Source: Leptodactylus fallax (Eukaryota; Chordata; Amphibia; Anura; Leptodactylidae). From it: a stretch of 64,000 nt of DNA. The stretch is from assembly GCA_947044405.1 (NCBI GenBank), contig CAMRHE010000169.1, positions 1,240,501-1,304,500 of the forward strand, in the 5' to 3' direction. Positions within the stretch are counted from its first letter, which is position 1. Each line of letters begins with the position of its first letter. Of this stretch, positions 47,470-58,047 are shown piece after piece. The notes beneath the pieces are model-generated. The model saw only the letters and a list, made by a program, of their open reading frames with translations, had not been told where the DNA came from and searched no databases. A program made the translations under genes and the position numbers.

Positions 47470-47995
47470 TCTAACTACTATATCTCTATTAGAGGAGCCC
47501 TGTAAGGGTCTTGCCAACCGTAGCAACCCTGACACTACTGCAGCGGTCTGGGAGGAAGGACAGACACAAGTGAGCCCTAATCTCTCCCCAGCCACTGTCC
47601 CTTCCTATTGCCTCAGTTACCCTAAGCAGTAAAAGGACAACTCGAAGACAAGCCCTACACTGGGTAAGTGACACAAAGAACAGGACAAGACAAAACAACA
47701 CAGAAGCAAAGTGAGCAAGCCAAGGGGTCAGTAACAAACAAGCAAAGAAGTACAAAGTCAAAATCCAAGAGAATAGTCAGAGGCAAGCCAAAGGGTCAGA
47801 GTATCAAGAAACAAAGTATCAAGGAATATAGTAAAGAGAGCTGGCAAACACAAGTGCAATAACCGGCGACCATGTGAGGGCTGACAACCTGTTTATAGAA
47901 AGTCTGGGACCAGCCCCAGAGCTGATAGGTACACAGGCTGTCAATCACACAGGCCAGGAAGAGATTAACTCTATGCAGTGCAGAGAGAAATGTTC
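47470..47995. other. unclassified repeat-like sequence
   Basis: Rich in caag/caaa words (agcaagccaaggggtcag and agaggcaagccaaagggtc form a loose repeat pair). It resembles diffuse amphibian repeat DNA. No coding similarity or ends. Confidence 0.35.
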
Positions 47996-48009
47996 CTAAT
48001 TACACGGGT

Positions 48010-48975
48010 GTGGCTTTACACAGCAAGGGAACTAGGACCATGTTCAGACTGAGCATCAAGAAACTTACACAAAGAACCAAACTGAAGACGCCTCCTTCTC
48101 CACAGCGTGCGAGCAGAGGGCGGCGCCGAGACCCGAAACGGCAGAGACGTTACACCTTCATGGTGGAAGAATTAGATCAAGCCATTGGAGCCCTTCCCTC
48201 AGGCAAGAACCCGGGCCCAGATGGTTTCACAGCCCGCTTTTATAAAGTATTCTGCACTGAGGTCTCCCCTCTTCTCCTCTCTGCCTTCAATAAAGCCTCC
48301 TGAGAGCACACCTTTGCTCTCTCTTTCATCCACGCCCATGTCACGATCCTCCCCAAAGAGGGTAAAGACCCTCAATTATGCCCAAGTTACAGGCCCATTT
48401 CCCTGATAAATATGGATGCGGAACTCTTCACAAAACTACTTACAAACAGACTGGGTGGCCACATGGGATCAATGATCCACCAGGATCAAGTGGGATTCAT
48501 CCCATCCAGAGAAGCGAGGGACAATATGCTCAAAACTTACTCCATTATTCATCAGGAACACCGCCAATGGACCCCGCTTTTGCTCCTCTTCCTAGACACC
48601 GAAAGGGCTTTCAACATGGTGGACTGTCTCACATTGGCCTAGGCCACAACATGTTGAACCGCATATGCTCTCTCTATAATTCTCCCCAGGCCCAGTTCAG
48701 GGTGAATGGTATGCTTTCTCCTCCCCTCACTATTGGCAATGGCACATGACATGGATGCCCCCTATCCCCATTCTTTATGCACTAGTACTAGAACCCCTCT
48801 TGATTACGATCTGATGTAATCCCAATATCCATGGCTTCCGCTCGGGCAGTATCCTCCTCAAACTCTCCACCTTTACAGACAATGTGCTCCTCTACATCTC
48901 ACAACCCCTAACCTCCCTGCCCCCTACTCTCAGATATTCCCACTTATAGCCATTTTAGCAATTACAAACTCAATC
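48010..48975 (+). pseudogene. L1/Tx1-like RT, N-terminal part
   Basis: EELDQAIGALPSGKNPGPDG FTARFYKVF is the start of an L1-type RT (in two words); then a stop at 48301-48303. HAHVTILPKEGKDPQLCPSY RPISLINMDAELFTKLL follows across a frameshift near 48380. RT box A is LLLLFLDTERAFNMVDC near 48580-48630, where L1 usually has DAEKAFD, so one catalytic position looks altered. Several further shifts occur before the Tc1 insertion at 48978. Inactive. Confidence 0.75.
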
Positions 48976-49069
48976 TACAGTGCCTTGCAAAAGTATTCAT
49001 ACACCTTGAACTTTTTCACCTTACAACCACAAATTTACATGTATTTTATTGAGATTTTAAGTGCTAGAC

Positions 49070-49227
49070 CAGGAATAGACAACCTTCGGCACTCAATGTG
49101 TTGTAAAACTACAACTCCCAGCATGCATACTTGCTCTGCTGTTCTTGGAACTCCCATGGAAGTGAATGGAGAATGTTGGCAGTTGTAGTTTCACAGCAGC
49201 TGGAGAGCTGAAGGTTGCTGACCCCTG
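49070..49227. mobile_element. hAT-type MITE inside a Tc1 TIR
   Basis: It starts caggaatagacaaccttcgg and ends gaaggttgctgacccctg, forming inverted termini with further symmetry inside (aaactacaactcccagcatg against tggcagttgtagtttcac). Duplication: tgctagac (49062-49069) and tgatagac (49228-49235). The intact right TIR of the host Tc1 shows the empty site as tgatagac, so the left copy has one mutation. Confidence 0.92.
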
Positions 49228-49511
49228 TGATAGACCAACACAAAGTAGCACATAATTGTGAAGTGGACGAAAATGATACATGGATTTCAAAATTTGAATC
49301 ATATAAAAATCTGAAAACTGTGACGTGCAAAAGTATTCAGCCCCCTGTACTCCGATACCCCTAAATAAAATTCAGTGTAATCAATTGCCTTCAGAAGTCA
49401 CTTAATTAGTTAATAGAGTCCAGCTGTGTGTAATTTATTCTCAGTATAAATACACCTCTTCTGTGAAGGCCTCAGTGGTTTGTTAGAGAACACTAGTGAA
49501 AAAACAGCATC

Positions 49512-50525
49512 ATGAAGACCAAGGAACTCATAAGACAGGTCAGAGATAAAGTTGTGGAGAAGTTTAAAGCAGGGTTAAGTTATAAAAACATATCCCAAGC
49601 TTTGAGCATCCCAAGGAAAACTGTTCATTCCATCATCCAAAAATGGAAAAAGTATTCTACAACTGCAAACCTACTAAGACATGGCCGTCCACCTAAACTG
49701 ACAGATCGAGCAAGGAGAGCACTGGTCACAGAAGCAGCCAAGAGGCTCATGGTCACTCTGGAGGAGCTGCAGAAATCCACAGCTCAGGTGGGAGAATCTG
49801 CCCACAGGACAACTAAGTCGTGTGCTCCACAAATCTGTTCCTTTATGGAAGAGTGGCAAGAAGAAAACCATTGTTGAAAGAAAGACATAAGAAGTGTCGT
49901 TTTTAGTTTGCCACAAGCCATATAGGGGACATAGCAAATATGTGGAAGAAGGTGCTCTGGTCAGATGAGACCAAAGTTGAACTTTTTGGCCTAGATGCAA
50001 AGCGCTATGTGTGGCAGAAAAGTGACACTGCTCATCGCCCTGAACACACCATCCCCACTGTGAATCATAGTGGTGGCAGCATCATGTTTTGGTGGATGCT
50101 TTTCTTCAGCAGGGACAGGGAAGCTGGTCAGAGTTGATAAGAAGATGGATGGAGCTAAAGATAGGGCAATCCTGGAAGAAAACCTGTTGGAGGCTGTAAA
50201 AGACTTGAGACTGGGAAGGAGATTCACCTTCCAGCAAGACAATGATCCTGAACATACAGCCAGAGCTACAATGGAATAGTTTAGATTAAAAGATATTCAT
50301 GTGTTAGAATGGCCCAGTCAAAGTCCAAACCTAAATCCCATTGAGCATCTATGGAAAGACATGAAAATTGCTGTTCACAGACGCTGTCCATCCAATCTGA
50401 CTGAGCTTGAGCAAAGAATAATGGACAAAAATCTCAGTCTCCTAGATGCGCAAAGCTGGTAGAGACATACCCCAAAAGACTTGCAGCTGTAATTGCAGCG
50501 AAAGGTGGCTCTACAAAGTATTGAT
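49512..50525 (+). pseudogene. Tc1 (DD34E) transposase, multiply broken
   Basis: The ATG at 49512 opens MKTKELIRQVRDKVVEKFKA and an HTH region (GLSYKNISQALSIPRKTVHS); the frame is lost around 49830. [12 protein letters not shown] (first D) occurs at about 49960. FTFQQDNDPEHTARATME and a stop occur at 50222-50279. [15 protein letters not shown] is near 50310, where the usual D of SPDLNP is N but the catalytic E remains. It ends TKY-like at 50525. At least three frameshifts and two stops. Confidence 0.88.
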
Positions 50526-50742
50526 ATAGGGAGCTGAATACTTTTGCATGTCACACTTTTCAGATTTTTATTCGATTAAAATTTTGAAAACCATATATCA
50601 TTTTCGTTCCACTTCACAATTATGTGCTACTTTGTGTTGGTCTATCACTTAAAATCTCAATAAAATACATTTAAGTTTGTGATTGTAAGGTGACAAAATA
50701 TGAAAAAGTCAAGGGGTATGAATAGTTTTGCAAGGCACTGTA

Positions 50743-51590
50743 TCCCTCGATCCCAACACTGCCCAAACCATCCGCTCTTACTTCTTGTTCCCCTAGTTCC
50801 CCAAATCTATAAAATACCTTGGCAATCACCTCTCCACAAAGCCGTTTGACGCCTATGACCTTTATTTTCTCCCCCTACTTCGCACCATTCGCAGACCTGG
50901 AACAATGGGATCCTAAAGGTTTTTGTTGGTTTGGTCGCATAAATATGCTAAGATGAACATCCTCCCAGACTCCTACACCTATTCCAAACCATTCCTTTCC
51001 ATCATATAGTCTTTGCTTACAAACCCGCAAACATCTCCACTACCATCTTTTACCACCAGATGGGAGGAAGAACTGGGGGCCACCTACGCCCCTGATCAGT
51101 GGCATTCAGCCTTTGCGTTTTGCCACAAGCTCTCCATTTCTTTCCACGCTCAGGAAACGAGTTACAAAATCCTCTCACAGTGGTACAGAGTCCCAGTGAC
51201 TCGCCATGCCATGTTTCCTACCGCTTCTGACCTATGCTGGCGCTGTGGCAGACTCGGGCACAATGTCCCACATTTGGTGGGCTTGCTCGTTCCTCCGATC
51301 CTTCGGGTCTAAGGTCATAGAATTCCTGGACGACACCCCAATAAGCTTAACAAAAGGCTCCACTCCCTCATTGGTTTCCTGCTAATTGCGGCTTGCACAG
51401 TCATCCCTAGACTGTGGAAAAGCACCTCAGCTCCCACCCGACATGACTGGATCCAAGAGATCCTAAGCATTCAGCGCATGGAGCTCATGTTATCGGAGCT
51501 TAAGCCAGACTCCTCATGCTCTCAACAGACCTGGCAGCTATGGGATACCTTCCAATACTCCCCAGCCTTTAATGCTTTTCTTTAAGACTC
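50743..51590 (+). pseudogene. L1/Tx1-like LINE ORF2, C-terminal part
   Basis: KSIKYLGNHLS-type text (aaatctataaaataccttgg) near 50805-50830 matches the YLG motif after RT. From 51013 a 99-codon frame includes QWHSAFAFCHKLSISFHAQE and CWRCGRLGHN, a CCHC-like motif typical of the L1/Tx1 ORF2 C-terminus, then loses frame after NVPHL. Decayed text continues to about 51590. Confidence 0.7.
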
Positions 51591-51876
51591 TACACTATCC
51601 CAGATTCCTTTCTACCCTCTTCCTCTGCAGGTATGGGACACTCTTAACAGGTACATATGCCCCTGCATCCCTCCTACCCTCACACCCCTCCTACAGTTAT
51701 ACACCCCTTATAACCTGATTTACTAAATTTTGTATTGATGTTCCACAGTCCTACTTTTGTCGTAATTCTATGATACTACCTGCTCCTACTGTGCCAGGAC
51801 TATCTTTACTCGTATCTCTGTTTTATTTGGTTTTATGTTCTACTCATAACTTGTAAAAATCTTCAATAAAGATATA

Positions 51877-53506
51877 CAGTACAGACCAAAAGTTTGGACA
51901 CACCTTCTCATTCCAAGAGTTTTCTGTATTTTCATGACTATAAAAATTGTAGATTCACACTGAAGGCATCAAAACTATGAATTAACACATGTGGAATTAG
52001 ATACTTAACAAAAAAGTGTGAAACAACTGAAAATATGTCTTATATTCTAGGTTCTTCAAAGTAGCCACCTTTTGCTTTCATTACTGCTTTGCACACTCTT
52101 GGCATTCTCTTGATGAGCTTCAAGAGGTAGTCACCTGAAATGGTTTTCACTTCACAGGTGTGCCCTGTCAGGTTTAGTAAGTGGGATTTCTTGCCTTATA
52201 AATGGGGTTGGGACCATCAGTTGTGTTGTTCAGAAGTCAGGTGGATACACAGCTGATAGTCCTACTGAATGGAGTGTTAGAATTTCTATTATGGCAAGAA
52301 AAAAGCAGCTAAGTAAAGAAAAACGAGTGGCCATCATTACTTTAAGAAATGAAGGTCAGTCAGTCCGAAAAATTGGGAAAACTTTGAAAGTGTCCCCAAG
52401 TACAGTGGCCAAAACCATCAAGCACTACAAAGAAAGTGGCTCACATGAGGACCGCCCCAGGAAAGGAAGACCAAGAGTCACCTCTGCTGCGGAGGATAAG
52501 TTCATCCGAGTCACCAGCCTCAGAAATCGCAGGTTAACAGCAGCTCAGATTAGAGACCAGGTCAATGCCACACAGAGTTCTAGCAGCAGACACATCTCTA
52601 CAACAACTGTTAAGAGGAGACTGTGTGCAGCAGGCCTTCGTGGTAAAATAGCTGCTAGGAAACCACTGCTAAGGACAGGCAACAAGCAGAAGATACTTGT
52701 TTGGGTTAAAGAACACAAGGAATGGACATTAGACCTGTGGAAATCTGTGCTTTGGTCTGATGAGTTCAAATTTGAGATCTTTGGTTCTAACCACCGTATC
52801 TTTGTGCGATGCAGAAAAGGTGAACGAATGGACTCTACATATTTGGTTCCCACCGTGAAGCATGGAGGAGGAGGTGTGATGGTGTGGGGGTGCTTTGCTC
52901 GTGACACTGTTGGGGATTTATTCAAAATTGAAGGAATACTGAACCAGCATGGTTACCACAGCATCTTGCAGCGGCATGCTATTCCATCCGGTTTGCGTTT
53001 AGTTGGACCATCATTTATTTTTCAACAGGGCAATGACTCCAAACACACCTCCAGACTGTGTAAGGGCTATTTGACCAAGAAGGAGAGTGATGGGGTGCTA
53101 CGCCAGATGACCTGGCCTCCACAGTCACCAGACCTGAACCCAATCGAGATGGTTTGGGGTGAGCTGGACCGCAGAGTGAAGGCAAAAGGGCCAACAAGTG
53201 CTAAGCATCTCTGGGAACTCCTTCAAGACTGTTGGAAGACCATTTCAGGTGACTACCTCTTGAAGCTCATCAAGAGAATGCCAAAAGTGTGCAAAGCAGT
53301 AATCAAAGCAAAAGGTGGCTACTTTGAAGAACCTAGAATATAAGACATATTTTCAGTTGTTTCACACTTTTTTGTTAAGTATCTAATTCCACATGTGTTA
53401 ATTCATAGTTTTGATGCCTTCAGTGTGAATCTACAATTTTTATAGTCATGAAAATACAGAAAACTCTTGGAATGAGAAGGTGTGTCCAAACTTTTGGTCT
53501 GTACTG
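51877..53506 (+). mobile_element. full-length Intruder-type (DD38E) Tc1 element, copy 2
   Basis: It starts cagtacagaccaaaagtttg and ends with its inverted copy, flanked by TA (51875-51876 and 53507-53508). 1,630 bp. The TIRs are unusually long, about 271 bp (51877-52147 and 53236-53506), and the right arm includes the last ~36 codons of the transposase. It inserted in the 3' tail of the LINE. Confidence 0.92.
52291..53343 (+). CDS. DD38E Tc1-like transposase, intact frame but D247G
   Basis: 350 codons from ATG to TAA, the only full-length unbroken transposase frame in the window. The N-terminal paired-type HTH spans about residues 5-115 with a GRPR hook (KGRPR at 58-62). The DDE domain has D157 (LWSDEFKFEIFG) and E286 ([11 protein letters not shown]). 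The second catalytic position is G247 (FQQGNDSKH), where the other two copies have D (FQQDNDPKH). The 38-residue gap to E286 matches the Tc1 sister group described as Intruder/DD38E. Expected role: cut-and-paste transposition at TA. With G247 it is probably catalytically dead but may still bind TIRs. The start is fixed by agreement with copies 1 and 3. Confidence 0.92.
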   Translation: MARKKQLSKEKRVAIITLRNEGQSVRKIGKTLKVSPSTVAKTIKHYKESGSHEDRPRKGRPRVTSAAEDKFIRVTSLRNRRLTAAQIRDQVNATQSSSSRHISTTTVKRRLCAAGLRGKIAARKPLLRTGNKQKILVWVKEHKEWTLDLWKSVLWSDEFKFEIFGSNHRIFVRCRKGERMDSTYLVPTVKHGGGGVMVWGCFARDTVGDLFKIEGILNQHGYHSILQRHAIPSGLRLVGPSFIFQQGNDSKHTSRLCKGYLTKKESDGVLRQMTWPPQSPDLNPIEMVWGELDRRVKAKGPTSAKHLWELLQDCWKTISGDYLLKLIKRMPKVCKAVIKAKGGYFEEPRI

Positions 53507-53539
53507 TATTAAACATCAAAAATATCTTAACAGGCCAAG

Positions 53540-54413
53540 TCACATGTTAACATAGGACCCCTTCTTTGATATCACCTTTACAATACTTGCATCCATTGAA
53601 CTTGTGAATTTTTGGATAGTTTCTGTTTGAATTTCTTTGCAGGTTGTCACAATAGCCTCCCAGAGTTGCTATTTTGATCTGAACTGTCTCCCATCCTTAT
53701 AGATCTTTTGTTAAAGGATACTCCAAAGGTTCTCAATAGGGCAGAGGTCAGGGGAGGAAGGTGGCCACACTATGAGTTTCTTTCCTTTTATGCCCATAGC
53801 GGCCAATGACTCAGAGGTATTTTTTGCTACATGAGATGATGCATTGTCATGCATGAAGATGATTTTGCTATAGAAGGCACGGTTCTTCTTTTTGTACCAT
53901 GGAAGAAAGTGGTCACTCAGAAACTGTATATACTTTGCAGAGGTCATTTTCACACCTTCAGGGACCGTGCTCAGATCAGCTCTGTCCCCATGATTCCAGC
54001 CTCAAACATGACTCTGCCACCTCCTTGCTGACCTCGCAGCCTTGTTGGGACATGGTGGACATGCAGCAACCATCCACTACTCCATCCATTTGGACCATCC
54101 AGGGTTGCACAGCACTCATCAGTAAAAAAGACAGTATCAAAATTAATCTTCATGTACGTCTGGGCCTACTATAACTGTTTCTGCTTGTGAGCACTATTAA
54201 GGGGGTGGGTGGGAGGATCCTACACATTGAGGTTTGTAGGACCTGTTTGCTGCTTTGTAATGGCAATTTAGCAGCTGCTCTCTTAATCCGATGAATTTGT
54301 CTGGCAGAAACTTTTCTCATTATTATACCTTTATCTACCTGAAACTGTCTGTGCTTTGAATCAGCCACAAATCTCTTCACAGTATGATGATCACGCTTAA
54401 AGGCGTCTTCCAA
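53540..54413 (-). pseudogene. DD37E Tc1-like transposase remnant
   Basis: From 54413 downward: FKRDHHTVKRFVADSKHRQF and KVSARQIHRIKRAAAKLPLQ (HTH). In another frame (54153-53971): TVFFTDECCATLDGPNGW with the first D. Then (53953-53711) MTSAKYIQFLSDHFLPWYKK, IIFMHDNASSHVAKN (second D) and PPSSPDLCPIENLWSIL (E). There are 37 residues between the second D and E. The C-terminus near 53540 ends YVNM and a stop. Two frameshifts and loss of a central segment make it inactive. The spacing fits the Tc1-related group known as TRT (DD37E). The plus-strand end abuts the Tc1 at 53506. Confidence 0.85.
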
Positions 54414-54417
54414 TCTC

Positions 54418-54850
54418 CATGTTTCAGCAGCTTTGCCTGCTGGCTCCTCTTCTCACTTCCTGTATCCCCTCCCCCAGCTTGCTGAACTAGAAATCTAATA
54501 TAAATGCAGATCAAATAATATGCACATGCTTCTAGAGAAAGGACTCAGTGTTATATGTGTGTTTACATAGTGAGATAACATCCATGGCTTTATCAGCAAA
54601 CTGCATTTAGCTGAACTGGTTGTCCTGCAGGCAGAGCTGTACATAACAGTGAGAGCAGTGAGTGATGTCACTTGTCCTATCACGCAGGTCTGGTGCTATG
54701 GAAACGCTGTGTAAACAATGGGAGGAATAATTTCACATAGCAGGAAAACAAAGCAGCATTTCTAAAGCAATATATTTAGGAAAAGTCTTCAATTTATATA
54801 AGCTACCAGAATAGCTTCCAGGATCCTTGAGATGGGAATACCCCTTTAAG
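54418..54850. repeat. TTAA-type repeat, right-end fragment
   Basis: It ends gagatgggaatacccctttaa, the form of a TTAA-flanked frog repeat terminus. The left end is not identifiable; it probably abuts the DD37E remnant. Confidence 0.4.
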
Positions 54851-54932
54851 ATTTTGAGACATTTTGACACTTTTTTCCCCCCATATTGCTTGAAACATGT
54901 GACCTACTTAATAACGTGGAACATCCTTCTTA

Positions 54933-55241
54933 GGCCAGTGCCCCATGTTGCGAAAATGCTACATTTTACACTACCTGCAATGTAGATGGGATTCTGGCTA
55001 ATCCCATCCAAACGTCTGGGATTTCGAAAACGCAATCGTTTTTGTAAATCTCAACATGTCACTTATATCTACGGAAACACTGGCAATTTCCATATAGGTA
55101 TAATAGAAGCAGAAAATCCACAGAGGAAAATTCTGCAGACTTTCTGTGAAAAACACTGAGGGAAAAAAACACAATGCATTTCTGACACAGTCTTTTCCGC
55201 AGCGTTTTTTCGGCTGCGGCTCACTACGTGGGGCCTTAGCC
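54933..55241. repeat. MITE-1 copy j, full length
   Basis: It starts ggccagtgccccatgttgcg and ends ctcactacgtggggccttagc(c), flanked by TTA (54930-54932 and 55242-55244). It contains gatgggattctggctaatccc, then tatacctacgg-like and gtataatagaagcagaaaat landmarks. Confidence 0.82.
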
Positions 55242-55244
55242 TTA

Positions 55245-56949
55245 AGTAAGTTTCCTTTAATTGGACTCACCTAGATTGATTTTAGTGATCCAAAAAGGCC
55301 TGAGACACAAAACCATCCATGATTGAAAAACAAAAAAAAAATTGAATCTTTAATACAGTTAAATACGATTTGTATTATAATTTGGAATGCGGTGTAATAA
55401 GTAATGTACATCCTCCAATTAGAGGTTAGCTTTTAATGGAAGTCAACTGGAACATTATTGTACATGATGATAAATCTAGTTGAAAAAAACCTGTCAATGA
55501 CCTGTAATGGTCATCCCTACAGCTCCGAAGTGATAGAAGACATTCTTTGGTGAATTATACTGACAGTCTAACGTTGATAGAGATCATCTCAGATCTTGTT
55601 TACCCAAAGACATACAATACAATGCACTTATTTGTTTGTGGCCAACTTTACTTGTAAACAATTTTATCAGTACACGGCACAAAAGTAACACCTGGTTCCC
55701 TATCAAATGGATACAGTCAGATTGTGGATTTCAAGGTTCACACTGAGTCACAATATCACATTATGTTTTAACCTTTTAATATTTTATTTGTATAATTAAT
55801 TTTTTTTTAACTATTTTACTCTTTCCTCCTACTCACTATACCATGAATGCCCACTACACCCTCATATATAAGTCAACAAGTTATTTTTTGACTTAGTTCT
55901 CTGTGCATATCTGCAACCTCTCAGTAAAGATGACTGCCCCATAATCATGTAAAGGTGGAGAAAATATATAACCATATTGGGAAAGTTTTCAGTTTGCATT
56001 TTTAATAAATAAAATAGATAACACAATTGATATAAATTATGATATTGTAAATTTGAAAACCTCAAAAGATAATAAAAAAATGTATGTATCTTTTGAAAGG
56101 TATTATTTAACAATGTAGGAAGAAAATAGATTATATATTTGGAAAATAAAATTGTAACTGTGGATGTTATAAAATAATAATTAAAATACACTGTGATCAT
56201 TTTTTATAAGAAAAACGAAGGTATAATAATTTTCTTTTTACATAAATGTTCTATTTCATTTAACAAAGATAACATGTAACTCACACATATATAATAGTGT
56301 GCTCTCTGTACACTGTGTGCAGGGTAATCCAACTGAAAACTAAAGGACGCCTTTCTTCAAAGTGAGCATTTAATCCACTTGACAAATTGTAATTTGACAC
56401 TGAAATCATTTCCAGTGTCATCCTAGACACTATTGAGTCTCATTCTTTCTCCCTGAGTACATCTTTGCCCCTGTGGGAGATGTGATGTTACAGCCAAGGA
56501 AAAGAATTAAATTAGGTACAGAAATCAATCGTAGAACTGTTTCCAGAAGGAGTAAACATTGGCTAGCTCTGATTTCCCATCTTTGACTACAACACAAATG
56601 TCTTTGAAATTGCGTGTAATGAAATGAAAGGCACACCGTGACTCAGTAATGAAATACACTGCATGACACATGGGGCCCCTGGCTCCTTTTGGCAAGTGTC
56701 ATATCAACGTTGGTACACATACTGTATTTGAAATACTAATGATTCCCTCAATTGATCTTTACATGTTCTATTAAGTGCCAGTGCAGATTCCGCAGGGCTT
56801 AGAGCAGAGATTATAATACTCATGTTTTAGTAACGTGATTCTGTAATTATCATGGCAAATGTACAGGATACTATTTTGGAGATCAATCAGAAATAGTGAA
56901 ATTTGGATGGCTGTCTGTTTAGTTATAGAAATGTAATTTTTTCAATGGA
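55245..56949. other. no recognisable gene
   Basis: Very A/T-rich, including a low-complexity stretch about 55860-56280. The 112-codon minus-strand frame at 55862-56200 is biased to Tyr/Phe/Leu from composition alone. Confidence 0.45.
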
Positions 56950-57312
56950 AGATTGTTTAACCTCTTCTTGCTGCAACACAACCATTTTTCATTTTTGCGT
57001 TTTCGTGTTTTTACTCCACATCTTCCAAAAGTGGTGGCTTTTTAATTTTTTTTTTTGTTCACAGAGGCACATCAGGGTTCATTTTTTATAAGAACAAATT
57101 GTACTTTATCATGACACCATTTCCCAGTGTAATGTACTGGGAAGCTGGAAAATATTGGAATGGGGTGGAATTGGAAAAGAAACACAATTGTGCCATTTTC
57201 TTACTGTTTTTGCAGCATTCACCATGCAGTAAAAATTACATGTTATCTATATTTTGTGGATCAGTACAAGCATGGCAGTACCAAATTTATGAGATTTTCA
57301 ATGTGTTAATAC

Positions 57313-57459
57313 TAGAGGCATAGCTCTATGGAGGACAGCAGTTGAAGTTGCTACTGGGCTCTGGACTCTGAGAAAATCCCAAACCACTCTTCTAAATGAC
57401 ACAAGGTAGGTAGGGGCCCCATTATAGATTTTGCATTGGAGCTTCAAATTATACCTCTG
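57313..57459. mobile_element. short hAT-type MITE
   Basis: It starts tagaggcatagctctatgg; the reverse complement of the end reads cagaggtataatttgaagc. Flanking 8-mers are gttaatac (57305-57312) and tttaatag (57460-57467), matching at 6 of 8. It interrupts the AT-rich repeat. Confidence 0.6.
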
Positions 57460-57630
57460 TTTAATAGCTTTGGAAAAATCCAACTTTTTGAAAAATAAAA
57501 AAAATTCTGACATGTAACTTTTTAAAATATTTCCATGTATAGAGCTATGTAAGATGTATTTTTTGTGGAACAAAACGTAGTTTTAATTGATGTCATTTTG
57601 GCTAACATGTGTCGTTTAGATCACTTCTTA

Positions 57631-58047
57631 GGGTGGGTTCACACGTGCGCTGGAGTCCGTCCGCGGCCAGTCCGACTGAAAATCTCAGGAAACTGGATAG
57701 GCACCGGATAGCGACAGGTTAGCGACGCATTGCTTAAAAACCCATTCATTTGAATGGGTTTTTAAAGCAATGCGCGGGTGTGCGCTTACACCCTCTGCGC
57801 CGCGAATCCAGTTTTTTCATCGGAAACAAAGTCGGACATGCAGGACTTCGTTTCCAGTGAAAAAAACTGGATTTGCGGCACAGAAGGTGCAATCGGACAC
57901 CCGCGCATTGCTTTAAAAACCCATTCAAATGCATGGGTTTTTAAACAATGCGTCGTTAAACTGTCGCTATCCGGTGCCTATCCAGTTTCCCGAGATTTTC
58001 AGTCAGATTGGCCGTGGACGGACTCCAGCGCAAGTGTGAACCCACCT
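57631..58047. repeat. MITE-3, full-length hairpin, TTA-flanked
   Basis: It starts gggtgggttcacacgtgcg; the reverse complement of the end starts ggtgggttcacacttgcg. The two arms are about 205 bp each and pair almost throughout, with the centre near 57835-57845. TTA is at 57628-57630 and 58048-58050. The arms carry a further palindrome, aacccattcatttgaatggg. No coding capacity. The TTA duplication suggests PIF/Harbinger-type mobilisation. Confidence 0.85.

Larger units (their letters stand above)
48978..50740 (+). mobile_element. full-length Tc1 element (DD34E) containing a MITE
   Basis: It starts cagtgccttgcaaaagtatt and ends ttttgcaaggcactg, flanked by TA (48976-48977 and 50741-50742). It interrupts the LINE. 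The left TIR is split by a 158-bp hAT-type MITE at 49070-49227. Without that MITE the element is about 1.6 kb, the normal size. Confidence 0.9.
47996..51875 (+). mobile_element. L1/Tx1-like LINE, interrupted by a Tc1 element
   Basis: RT remnants lie at 48010-48975. The element resumes at 50743 after the Tc1 insertion and ends near aaaaatcttcaataaagata (51852-51875), where another Tc1 (51877) inserted in the tail. The L1-group assignment comes from RT wording and a C-terminal CCHC-like motif. 5' truncated. Confidence 0.75.

Noticed and set aside
55862..56200. 112-codon minus-strand frame with many Tyr/Phe/Leu
   Set aside because: It reflects extreme A/T composition; no signal peptide context or similarity.
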